Below are positions 10,901-20,400 of a DNA stretch of 64,000 bases, piece after piece. Source of the DNA: Chamaea fasciata (Eukaryota; Chordata; Aves; Passeriformes; Sylviidae); NCBI GenBank assembly GCA_029207755.1, contig JARCOQ010000590.1, forward strand, positions 1 to 64,000, in the 5' to 3' direction. The position numbers and the translations under genes were made by a program. Each line of letters starts with the position of its first letter. Positions within the stretch are counted from its first letter, which is position 1. The notes beneath the pieces are model-generated. The model did not search any database, had not been told where the DNA came from, and worked only from the letters and a program-made list of their open reading frames with translations.

Positions 10901-13900
10901 TCTCCCAGGGTTTTTGGGGTCTCTCCCAGGTTCTTGGGGTCTCTCCCAGGTTTTTGGGGTCTCTCCCAAGGTTTTTGGGGTCTCTCCCAGGGTTTTGGGG
11001 TCTCTCCCAGGTTTTTGGGGTCTCTCCCAAGGTTTTTGGGGTCTCTCCCAGGTTTTTGGTGTCTCTCCCAAGGTTTTTGGGGTCTCTCCCAGGTTGTTGG
11101 GGTCTCTCCCAGGTTCCTGGGGTCTCTCCCAGGGTTTTGGGGTCCCACGCCCCCCAAATCCCCCAGGAATCCCCCCCAAACCCCCCCCACTGACCTTTTT
11201 GACCATGGTGGTCTCGGCCGTGTCCAGCCGGGCCCGTTTGGCCTCGGGTCCATCCTCCAGCCCTGAGCTCACCTTGGCCACCTTGGGCTTCTCCCTGAGG
11301 AGGGAACGGCTCAGCCACCGGGTCAGGAACTCCCCAAATCCCGGGATTTCGGGGGGGGCGGGCTCCTGCCCCCAACTCACTCCACGAACTCGTGCTCGCC
11401 CAGGTCAGCGAACATGTAGCCGTGGTAGCCGAAGACGTCGCCCGTGAAGAACTTGATCCCGTTCTTGTGGCAGATCTGGTTGATCCTCACCATGGATTCC
11501 CTGGAGCAGCAGGTGAGGCACACCTGGAGGGGAAACCTGGGATGTTAGCCACGGGGTTGAGGGCGTTGGGTGGGGGAAAAGCTTAATGGGGCAGGGGGAA
11601 GACTGGGATGGGGGTGGGGGTTTGGTCTGTTAGGGGAGTAGGGAACTGCAGCAGAAAATGGGGGGATTCCGCCCCAAAACAGGGTAAATCCATCCCAAAA
11701 CGGGGCGATTCCATCCCAAAACGGGGCGATTCCATCCCAAAACGGGGCGATTCCATCCCAAAACGGGGCGATTCCGTCCCAAAACGGGGCGATTCCGCCC
11801 CAAAACAGGGTAAATCCATCCCAAAACGGGGCGATTCCATCCCAAAACGGGGCGATTCCATCCCAAAACGGGGCGATTCCATCCCAAAACGGGGCGATTC
11901 CGTCCCAAAACGGGGCAAATCCACCCCAAAATGGGGCGATTCCATCCCAAAACGGGGCGATTCCTCCCCAAAACGGGGCGTCTCCATCCCAAAACGGGGC
12001 GATTCCATCCCAAAACGGGGCGATTCCATCCCAAAACGGGGCAAATCCATCCCAAAACGGGGCGATTCCATCCCAAAACGGGGCGATTCCATCCCAAAAC
12101 GGGGCGATTCCATCCCAAAAAGGGGCGATTCCACCCCAAAACGGGGCGATTCCATCCCAAAACGGGGCGATTCCATCCCAAAACGGGGCAAATCCATCCC
12201 AAAACGGGGCGATTCCATCCCAAAACGGGGCGATTCCGCCCCAAAACGGGGCGATTCCATCCCAAAACGGGGCGATTCCATCCCAAAACGGGGCGATTCC
12301 ATCCCAAAACGGGGCGTCTCCATCCCAAAACGGGGCGATTCCATCCCAAAACGGGGCGATTCCTCCCCAAAACGGGGCGATTCCATCCCAAAACGGGGCG
12401 ATTCCGTCCCAAAACGGGGCGATTCCGTCCCAAAACGGGGCGATTCCGTCCCAAAACGGGGCAAATCCATCCCAAAACGGGGCGATTCCATCCCAAAACG
12501 GGGCGATTCCGTCCCAAAACGGGGCGATTCCATCCCAAAACGGGGCAAATCCATCCCAAAACGGGGCGATTCCTCCCCAAAACGGGGCGATTCCATCCAA
12601 AAACGGGGCGATTCCATCCCAAAACGGGGCGATTCCATCCCAAAACGGGGCGATTCCATCCCAAAATGGGACGATTCCATCCCAAAACGGGGCGATTCCA
12701 TCCCAAAACGGGGCGATTCCGCCCCAAAACGGGACGACTCCCCCCCACCGGAACGATTCCAGCCCAAAGCTGGGCTGACCCCGCCCCAAACCCGGGGATC
12801 CCCCCCGGTACCCGCGTCGAACTGCGTGAAGAACTCGTGGGGTTTGCTCTCCACGCTCTCGGCGTCGGCCTTGACGTCCACCATGGGGTTGAGGCTCTGC
12901 GCCCGCTCCAGCGACGCCTCGGCGCGGTTCCGGCCCTGCGAGCCGCCCGGGATCAGGAACTGCGCCCCGCTCTCCTCGGGGGACACCTGGGATGGGGACA
13001 GAGCCCGGGATCAGGAACTGCGCCCAGGTCTCCCCAGGTGTGTCCCCAGGTGTCCCAGGTGTGTCCCAGGTGTGTCCCCAGGTGTGTCCCCAGGTGTCCC
13101 AGGTGTGTCCCAGGTGTGTCCCCAGGTGTGTCCCAGGTGCGTCCCAGGTGTGTCCCCAGGTGTGTCCCAGGTGTCCCAGGTGTGTCCCAGGTGTCCCAGG
13201 TGTCCCCAGGTGTGTCCCAGGTGTCCCAGGTGTGTCCCCAGGTGTGTCCCAGGTGTCCCCAGGTGTCCCAGGTGTGTCCCCAGGTGTGTCCCAGGTGTGT
13301 CCCCAGGTGTGTCCCCAGGTGTGTCCCAGGTGTCCCAGGTGTCCCCAGGTGTGTCCCCAGGTGTGTCCCAGGTGTCCCAGGTGTGTCCCCAGGTGTGTCC
13401 CAGGTGTCCCAGGTGTGTCCCAGGTGTCCCAGGTGTGTCCCCAGGTGTGTCCCCAGGTGTGTCCCCAGGTGTGTCCCCAGGTGTCCCCAGGTGTGTCCCA
13501 GGTGTGTCCCCCTCACCTGTTGGGGGTCCAGCAGGGTGAGGCCCCTGACCCCGGCCAGGATCAGGTTTTTGGCCACCTCGGCCCCCAGCCCGCGCAGCCC
13601 CACCAGCAGCACCCGCGAGGCCCGCAACCTGGGGGGCGGGAAAGGGGCAGTGGGACCCCCGCGGGGACCCCCACCCCTATAGAGCCCCCCGACCCCTATA
13701 GAGACCCCCGACCCCTATAGAGACCCCCGACCCCTATAGAGACCCCAGACCCCTATAGAGACCCCCGACCCCTATAGAGACCCCCCAGACCCCTATAGAG
13801 ACCCCAGACCCCTATAGAGACCCCCCAGACCCCTATAGAGCCCCCCCAGACCCCTATAGAGCCCGCCCTAATCCCCATGGGGACCCCCCCAGGCCATGTA

Positions 13901-14865
13901 GGGACCCCCAGACCCCTATAGAGGCCCCCTAGATGCCTATAGAGCCCCCCAGACCCCTATAGAGCCCCTCCAGACCCCTATAGAGACCCCCAGACCCCTA
14001 TAGAGATCCCCCAGATCCCTATAGAGCCCCCCAGACCCCCATGGGGACCCCCAGACTCCTATAGAGCCCCCCCAGACCCCTACAGAGCCCCCCCAGATCC
14101 CTATAGAGCCACCCCAGACCCCTATAGAGCCCCCCAGACCCCTATAGAGCCCCCCAGACCCCTATAGAGATCCCCCAGACCGCTATAGAGCCCCCCCTGA
14201 CCCCTATAGAGCCACCCCAGACCCCTATAGAGCCCCCCAGACCCCTATAGAACCCCCCAGACCCCTATAGAGCCCCCCAGACCCCTATAGAGCCCCCCAG
14301 ACCCCTATAGAACCCCCCAGACCGCTATAGAGTCCCCCCAGACCCCTATAGAGTCCCCCCAGACTCCTATAGAACCCCCCAGACCCCTATAGAGCCCCCC
14401 CCAGACCCCTACAGAGACCCCCCCAGACCCCTATAGAGCCCCCCAGACCCCTATAGAGCCCCCCAGACCCCTATAGAGCCCCCCAGACCCCTATAGAGCC
14501 CGCCCTAATCCCCATGGGGACCCCCCAGGCCATGTAGGGACCCCCAGCCCCCTATAGGAACCCCCAAGGGCCTCCACAGGGCCCCCTTACAGCTCCTTCA
14601 GGGCTCCTTCAATTCCCGCAGGGCTCTTCCACCCCAAGCCCCATACAGGGACCCCCCGAGCTCCTACAAGCCCCCCCGGCCCCCATAGGGAGGCCTCACA
14701 GCTCCTATAGGGACCCCCCCAAGCCCACCGAGGTTCCCCCCAGAACCCCCCAAACCCCACCGACCGTTTCTGGGCCTCGAGCCCCCAGAGCCGGATCTGC
14801 CGGTCGTACTGGGCCGCCTCCTCCTCGCTGATGCCGCCGGGGCCGGACTCGTCCTTCTCCACCAT
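4922..14865 (-). CDS. SAE1: SAE1, SUMO-activating enzyme subunit 1
   Basis: Nine coding exons in transcript order: 14865-14765, 13628-13517, 12986-12813, 11523-11381, 11294-11195, 7208-7103, 5635-5491, 5171-5103 and 5017-4922, about 348 residues (human 346). The protein begins MVEKDESGPGGISEEEAAQY, has the Rossmann start RVLLVGLRGLGAEVAKNLIL and ends NNFFFFDGVRGQGMVECLGP. SAE1 pairs with UBA2 to adenylate SUMO; the catalytic cysteine is in UBA2. Two oddities: one base is missing near 5136 in the SEMAPVCA-VVGG exon, and the 12813 donor has a surplus G (GCG-GGTACC). All other exon phases agree, so consensus errors are more likely than decay. Nearly all the intron length is tandem repeat. Confidence 0.9.
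5560..5651 (-). repeat. SAE1: SAE1 exon edge, source copy of a 92-bp duplication
   Basis: The first half of the SAE1 exon 5635-5491 together with its acceptor is present again 183 bp away at 5743-5834, almost unchanged. The two copies are separated by the CACTGT minisatellite. This copy is taken as the functional one because it continues into the rest of the exon and its donor at 5490. Confidence 0.8.
5645..6870. repeat. CACTGTCACTGGGA minisatellite in SAE1 intron
   Basis: About 1.2 kb of alternating CACTGT and CACTGGGGA blocks with higher-order patterning, interrupted only by the exon-edge copy at 5743-5834. It is open in several frames because the unit lacks stops. Confidence 0.85.
5743..5834 (-). 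repeat. SAE1: Second copy of SAE1 exon edge plus acceptor
   Basis: Direct duplicate of 5560-5651 inside the intron: it carries the acceptor (CCCCAG before TTCTCC) and about 75 bp of coding sequence starting LLRFRTETGRD. It then runs into repeat DNA with no matching donor. If spliced to, it would add a truncated exon. Confidence 0.8.
7210..7960. other. SAE1 intron segment, mostly non-array
   Basis: No gene seen. At 7285-7335 there is a diverged look-alike of the SAE1 exon edge at 7190-7225 (a TCCAGGCRCTG block followed by GGGGGAAAA). At 7705-7770 lies a short AATCCCAAAGG repeat. Confidence 0.4.
7960..11145 (+). repeat. 3.2-kb minisatellite TCTCTCCCAGGGTTTTGGGG
   Basis: About 155 units of roughly 20 bp fill the SAE1 intron between exons 11195 and 7208. 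Variants (TTTTTGG, CCAAGG, TTTTGTGG, CTCTCTCAGG) recur in blocks, and a distinctive run near 8330-8390 reappears near 9530-9590, with that at 8725-8790 reappearing near 9940-10000. A higher-order duplication of about 1.2 kb is therefore likely. Each unit contains TTTTGGGG. Confidence 0.9.
11655..12745 (+). repeat. 21-bp minisatellite ATTCCATCCCAAAACGGGGCG
   Basis: About 52 highly homogeneous 21-bp units in the SAE1 intron upstream of exon 11523. Because 21 is a multiple of three, long frames stay open on both strands (IPKRGDS and its shadows). They have no start context or homology and are not called as genes. Confidence 0.9.
13006..13515. repeat. SAE1: CAGGTGTGTCCC array beginning with a copied exon fragment
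   Basis: About 40 units of 10-13 bp fill the intron between SAE1 exons 13517 and 12986. The array starts at 13006-13027 with the 22-bp block CCCGGGATCAGGAACTGC plus GCCC, an exact copy of coding sequence at 12946-12967 in the neighbouring exon. On the transcript strand the repeat supplies many ACACACCTG blocks. Confidence 0.8.
13670..14560. repeat. 20-bp minisatellite AGACCCCTATAGAGCCCCCC
   Basis: About 44 units in SAE1 intron 1, just downstream of the first coding exon. Each holds the near-palindrome CCTATAGAG. A CCATGGGGACC variant occurs at about 13880, 14037 and 14515. Confidence 0.85.
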
Positions 14866-14939
14866 CGCGGCCACCGCCGAGACCCCCTCAGGCTCCCTGA
14901 GAGACCACTCCAAGCCCCTCTGAGCTTCGGAACCCTTTG

Positions 14940-15420
14940 GGGGCCGTCAAAGCCCCTCACGACCCCCGAGTCCCCTCACGACCCCCGAGTCCCCTCCGGG
15001 CCCCTCAAAGCCCCTCACGGCTCCTCACGACCCCCGAGTCTCCTCAGGGCTCCTCAAAGCCCCTCACGGCTCCTCACGACCCCCGAGTCCCCTCAGGGCC
15101 CCTCAAAGCCCCTCACGGCTCCTCACGACCCCCGAGTCCCCTCACGACTCCTCACGACCCCCGAGTCTCCTCAGGGCTCCTCACGACCCCCGAGTCCCCT
15201 CCGGGCCCCTCACGGCTCGTCACGACCCCCGAGTCTCCTCAGGGCCCCCCAAAGCCCCTCACGGCTCCTCACGACCCCCGAGTCCCCTCCGGGCCCCTCA
15301 CGGCTCGTCACGACCCCCGAGTCTCCTCAGGGCCCCCCAAAGCCCCTCACGGCTCCTCACGACCCCCGAGTCCCCTCACGGCTCGTCACGACCCCCGAGT
15401 CCCGCCCGGGCCCCTCACGG
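14940..15420. repeat. CTCACGACCCCCGAGTCCCCT array upstream of SAE1
   Basis: About 16 irregular units of 20-40 bp in the 5' flank or 5' UTR of SAE1. CpG-bearing units (CACGACCCCCGAG) are regularly spaced. The SAE1 start at 14865 has a purine at neither key position but a G at +4 (GCCGCGATGG). Confidence 0.7.
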
Positions 15421-15740
15421 AACTCGCAGCGCCCCCCGGCGGCCCGCGCCAAGCCCCGCGCAAGCCGCCGCTCCACCATCCCGCCGGGCGGCGCGCGGGG
15501 GGGGACGCGCCGAATCGGCCGCCGCTGCCCGCGGCGCCTCAGGAGAAAAGAACGGCCGGAGCTTTTTTTCCGCCGCCGTCGGACCGCGGTGCGACGGCGT
15601 GAAGCCTCGGCGAGGGCTTTTGGGGCGTCGCCCGTACGGCGCGTGGTACGGTCCGTGGTGTTCTCCCCCCCCCGCATTCCGCGCTCGGATGGACTCGTCC
15701 TCCTGTCATGGCGGCCGTTGCCGCCATCCCCCGTGGGCTT
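15420..15740. promoter_or_regulatory. CpG-rich centre of the SAE1/ZC3H4 divergent block with a YY1-type palindrome
   Basis: Dense CpG sequence likely contains the SAE1 promoter. At 15708-15727 the 20-bp block ATGGCGGCCGTTGCCGCCAT is two inverted ATGGCGGC cores, the heart of the YY1 motif, separated by 4 bp. No TATA box is seen. Assignment as promoter rests on CpG density and on position between divergent genes. Confidence 0.5.
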
Positions 15741-15768
15741 CGTTAATCTCCGGCAGCGTCGGTGGGAG

Positions 15769-15990
15769 ACTTCCGGAGAAACCTTCGGGAACTTCCGGAA
15801 ACCTTCGGGAACTTCCGGAAACGTTCGGAAACCTTCGGGAACTTCCGGAAACCTTCGGAAACTTCCGGAAACGTTCGGAAACCTTCGGGAATCTCCGGAA
15901 ACCTTCGGGAACTTCCGGAAACCTTCGGGAACTTCCGGAAACGTTCGGAAACCTTCGGGAACTTCCGGAAACCTTCGGGAACCTTCTTCG
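15769..15990. repeat. ETS-core minisatellite ACCTTCGGGAACTTCCGGAA
   Basis: About 11 units of 20 bp (some 10-bp slips). The octamer ACTTCCGG, which matches the ETS-factor consensus read on the other strand, occurs eight times, and further units carry TTCCGGAA-like variants. TTC/GAA inverted units recall heat-shock elements, but their spacing alternates between 1, 2 and 3 bases, so an HSF array is not supported. Confidence 0.8.
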
Positions 15991-16079
15991 GAAGCGTTGG
16001 GCGAGCTCTGGAGAAGTCGGCGGAAATCCCGCGATTTCCCCGTCGCCGAAGAAACGGAGCGGCCAAAGCGGCGTAAAAA

Positions 16080-16800
16080 ATCCCTTCAATGATTAGGAAA
16101 AAAAATCGAGTTTTTTTTTTTATCGTTTTCTCCTGGTTTGATAAAAATCGGTGCTGTTTTAATCCAAGGCACTTTGAGGGGGTTTTTTGTTGTTTTTTTT
16201 TTTTTTTTGCTGAGCGACATTTAGATGTGGAGAAACATTCCGAAAGGTTAATTTTGAAGAATTTAAGAGTTTAGTTGAAGCAGATATCGCTGAGGTAAGA
16301 CAGATAGACTTCCCCTTTGATAAGCAGAAGGCGGATTTAAGGAACTGATAAATCCCGGGGCCCGACAGCTTGTGATTGTGCGCTCTGACTGATCAATGGG
16401 CTTCGAGGAGGACAGTGAATCCAGAAATCAAATACTCCTGGGAAAACGGGATTCAACTGTGTCACAACGCTAAAAGGGGAAAAAGTCAAAGCGAGGAAGA
16501 CTCGCTCCCTTCATCATAAAAAAGCCCACCGACCCATTATCAGAGAACAAACCGCGCGGGCTTAATAGCTTTTGGCTAATTACCACCCGAGGCGGGGGAA
16601 TGGGAGGCACCGGAGTCGCCAACACGCGTTTGTGCTTCGGGGATTCATAAAAGAACGCGTGGCGAGACCCTGCGGTCTTCCGGGAGCGCGCGCGCGTTCC
16701 GGAGCGATCCCGAATTAAACGCGCGCTTCCCAACTTTGTTCCGGAGCCTTTTATCCGTCACGGTTGGATAGCGGCGTTAGGACGCTATTCCTATTTATTT
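16080..16800. other. Non-repetitive, A/T-balanced block between SAE1 and ZC3H4
   Basis: About 700 bp of unique-looking sequence, unusual in this window. It has no long ORF with domain character, no recognised RNA gene and no recognisable mobile-element ends. It may be a conserved regulatory block or an old unrecognised insertion. Confidence 0.4.
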
Positions 16801-16869
16801 AATATTTCAAAGGAATTCGGAGCGGCTCCGGAGGCGCTCGGGAACGCTCGGCGGCAAAGCGGAAACGGC

Positions 16870-17255
16870 CGAGGAGCTCTTCGCGCCTTTCCGGCGCCGC
16901 TCGGCCGCTTCCGGCGCCGCTCGGCCGTTTCCGGCGCCTCTCGGTTGTTTCCGGCGCCGCTCGGCCGTTTCCGGCGCCGCTCGGCCGTTTCCGGCGCCGC
17001 TCGGCCATTTCCGGCGCCGCTCGGCCGTTTCCGGCGCCTCTCGGTTGTTTCCGGCGCCTCTCGGCCGTTTCCGGCGCCTCTCGGCCGTTTCCGGCGCCGC
17101 TCGGCTATTTCCGGCGGGCGCGCTCGGCCGTTTCCGGCGCCGCTCGGCTATTTCCGGCGGGCGCGCTCGGCCGTTTCCGGCGCCGCTCGGCTGTTTCCGG
17201 CGGGCGCGCTCGGCCGTTTCCGGCGCCGCTCGGCTGTTTCCGGCGGCCGCCGGGG
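16870..17255. repeat. 20-bp minisatellite GCTCGGCCGTTTCCGGCGCC upstream of ZC3H4
   Basis: About 18 units of 20 bp (some with a GGGCGC insertion), immediately upstream of the ZC3H4 first exon. Each carries TTTCCGGC, i.e. the GCCGGAAA core, so a second CCGGAA array lies in this intergenic block. Confidence 0.85.
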
Positions 17256-17424
17256 CGCTGCCTCAGGGCGGGCGCCATTTTGTGTGTCCGCCCCGCGGAG
17301 CGCGGGGCGCGGGCGGAGGAGCCGCCGGGCCGAGCCCCCCGCGCCCTTCAGTGACTGTGCCCGGCCCGTTCTCCACCTTCCTCCCCCCGCCCTCCGTCCT
17401 CCCCCCCGCTCTGGCCCGTTGCCC

Positions 17425-20400
17425 ATGGCCGTGGAGAGCCCGAGTGTCCCCCCCCGCCGCCGCCGCCTCCCCCCCCCAGCCCGCACTGCTCCCCCCCTTC
17501 TCCGTCCTGCCACGGCAGCTGCAGCCTCCCCCGGCCGCCGCCGCCGCTCCAAGGCCACCATCACGGCCCGGACGAAAGGTCCAGTAACCGCCTCTCCCGA
17601 GCGCCTTCTCTGTGTGGCTGGGGGGGGGCCAGCTCTGGGGAGGGGGCGGCGGGAGGGGAGGGGAGGGCGGGGGGGGGGGGGGGAGGCCTCTGGGGAGGGG
17701 GCGGGGGGCGCTGAGGAGGAGGAGGAGGAGGAGGAGGGTGAGGAAGGGCCTGAGGGGGATTTGAGGAGGGTGAGGAGGGTGAGGAAGGGCCTGAGGGGGA
17801 TTGGGGGGGGCGGTGAGGAAGGAGCTGAGGGGGATTCGAGGAGGAGGAGGAGGAGGAGGGTGAGGAAGAGTTGGAGGGGGATTTGAGGAGGGTGAGGAAG
17901 GGCCTGAGGAGGGTGAGGAGGGTGAGGAAGGGCCTGAGGAGGAAGAGGAGGGTGAGGAAGGGCCTGAGGAGGGTTTCAGGGAGGCCCTGAAGAGGAGCAG
18001 GAAGCAAGGGGGGCCCGGGATGAGGAAGAGCCAGAGGGAGATTTTGGGGGGGGCTGGGGGAGGGGTCTGAGGAGGACGAGGAAGAAAAAGGGAGGAAGAG
18101 GAGGAGGAGGAAGAAGAGGGGAGCCCTCGTGGTGGGGAGGAGGGGGCTCCTGAGGAAGAGGAAGGCCCGGAGCCATTTTGGGGAGGGGGGGGGGGCTCCG
18201 GAGCAGGAGGGAAAAGCCGAAGGGGAATTCTGGGGCTCGGAGGAGGAGGAGGAGGAGGAGGAGGAGGGGAGGAAGGCAGCGCAGGCCTCGGGGGGCTCCG
18301 GGGGGGCTTTGGGCCGAGCTGAGCTCCTCTGGGGGCCGCTCACCCCACCCGGGGGGCTCGAGGTGGGGAGGGGGCTTCACTTGCCGCCTCCTCCAAAGCC
18401 CCTTCCCGGGGCTTCCTCGCGGGGGGATCCGTCCCCCTTTGGGGAAGGTTAAAACTCCTTTTTTTGGGGAGGGGGCTCCCGAGGTTTGGGGGGCTTTCGA
18501 CCCTTTTCCAGGGGGCTTGGAAGCCTCGTTTGGGAGGGTTTGGGGCAGTTCGGCTCCTCGGGGGGAGCTTGTCCCTCCGGATGGGGGGATCCAGGTGGGA
18601 TTTGGGGGGATTTAGGGTAAATTTGGGGGGGATTTGCCCCGTGTTTAAAGGGGGGGTTTAGGTGTCGGAGGGGTCAGCCCAGATTTTGGGGGGGGGTGGT
18701 CCTTAATAACCTCTGTGTTCCCTCACGGAAATTCCGTTTATTCCCTCCCCAAATTTTGGGATCAGGAGGTTTGGGGGGATCCCCGGCTTGGGGATTTCCC
18801 CCTTTTCCCCCCCCCCGAAGCCGCAGGTTCCCCCGCTGGGCTGAAAATGTTCCGAAATCTCCAAATCCGGCTCCCCCCCCCCAAAAAAAATCCCCTTTTC
18901 CCTCTTTTTGTGACCCCTCCCCGCCAGAACTCGGAGCCTTTGCCTGTATCCCCCTTTTTTTTGGTAGATTAATCTGAATATTGCGAGAAAAACGGGGAAA
19001 AGGGAAAAGAAAAGGAAAATCTGGGAGGTTTGGGGGGTTTTGTTGGGAAAAAAGAGTCGGTGAGAGGAGTTTGGGGGATATTTTTGGGGGAAAAAGGGAA
19101 ATTCCGGGAATTTTTAGGGGGAAAAGGGAAATTCCGGGACTTTTTAGGGGGAAAAAGGGAAATTCCGGGAATTTTTAGGGGGAAAAAGGGGAAATTCTGG
19201 CAATTTTTAGGGGAAAAAGGGAAATTCTGGGAATTTTTAGGGGGAAAAAGGGGAAATTCTGGCAATTTTTAGGGGAAAAAGGGAAATTCTGGGAATTTTT
19301 AGGGGGAAAAAGGGAAATTCTGGCAATTTTTAGGGGGAAAAAGGGAAATTCTGGCAATTTTTAGGGGAAAAAGGGAAATTCCGGGAATTTTTAGGGGGAA
19401 AAAGGGAAATTCTGGCAATTTTTAGGGGGAAAAAGGGAAATTCTGGCAATTTTTAGGGGAAAAAGGGAAATTCTGGCAATTTTTAGGGGAAAAAGGGAAA
19501 TTCTGGGACTTTTTAGGGAAAAAGGGGAAATTCTGGCAATTTTTAGGGGAAAAAAGGGAAATTCTGGGAATTTTTAGGGGGAAAAAGGGAAATTCTGGGA
19601 ATTTTTAGGGGAAAAGGGGAAATTCTGGCAATTTTTAGGGGAAAAAAGGGAAATCCGGGGAGTTTGGGGCTGTTTTTCGGAGGAAAGGGGAATTGAGGGG
19701 AGTTTGGGGGCTATTTTTAGGACAAAACCGTGAATCCGGGGAATCCGGGGGGCCTGGGACTCATTTCCGTGCGGCCTCAGGGCGGGGAATGAGCGGGAAA
19801 TGTGGAATTTTTGCCTTTTTTTGGTGCCTTTTTCCCCCTGGTCCCCTCCCCCCCCCCGGCCCCCACGATTCCCGAGTGTAAAATCCGTGTGAAAACTCTC
19901 TGTGTGTCCCAAACCAAGCAGAATTCCCCCCAAATAAGTCACAAAAGCACACAAAAAAAAAAAAAAAAGAGAGAAAAAAAAGAAAAAACCCCAAAAAAAG
20001 CGGAAAAAAAAAAAAAAAAAAAGGGACATTTCCAGGTGAAACAAGCCCAGAATTCCAACCTGGGAACGGGATTTTCCGCAAAAGTCGAACGGTTGGTGGA
20101 AATCACTGGAAAAGAGGAGGAAAAAAAAAGTGTGAAAGTCGTAAAAGAAAAAAAAAAAACCCCAAAACAAGGTGGTAAGAAGCACCTCGGAGACCTCACA
20201 CTCCCCCGGCCGGCAGGAGCGCGCGCAGCCCCGGGAATCGCCCCTTTCCCGGGAAAAAAACTGGGAAAACCGGGAAAACTGGGACTGCGGCCGCTCCTGC
20301 CCCTCCCCACACACTCCCCCCCCCCACCCGGGGTGAGGTTGGGCCCCTTGTGTCGCGTTTGTTCCCGAAAAACCCGCGCCGGGAAAGGCGGATTTCCGTC

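Noticed and set aside
7029..11447. A 1,472-residue open frame on the plus strand
   Set aside because: It is the 20-bp TTTTGGGG array read through; repeats lacking stops are open in several frames on both strands. SAE1 exons lie on the other strand at both ends.
11608..13539. IPKRGDS-repeat frame of 643 residues, collagen- or adhesin-like at first sight
   Set aside because: The 21-bp unit is divisible by three, so all frames stay open; it crosses SAE1 exons antisense and has no signal peptide of its own.
15769..15990. Heat-shock element cluster
   Set aside because: GAA and TTC units alternate but their spacing varies from one to three bases, not the steady two needed for HSF.
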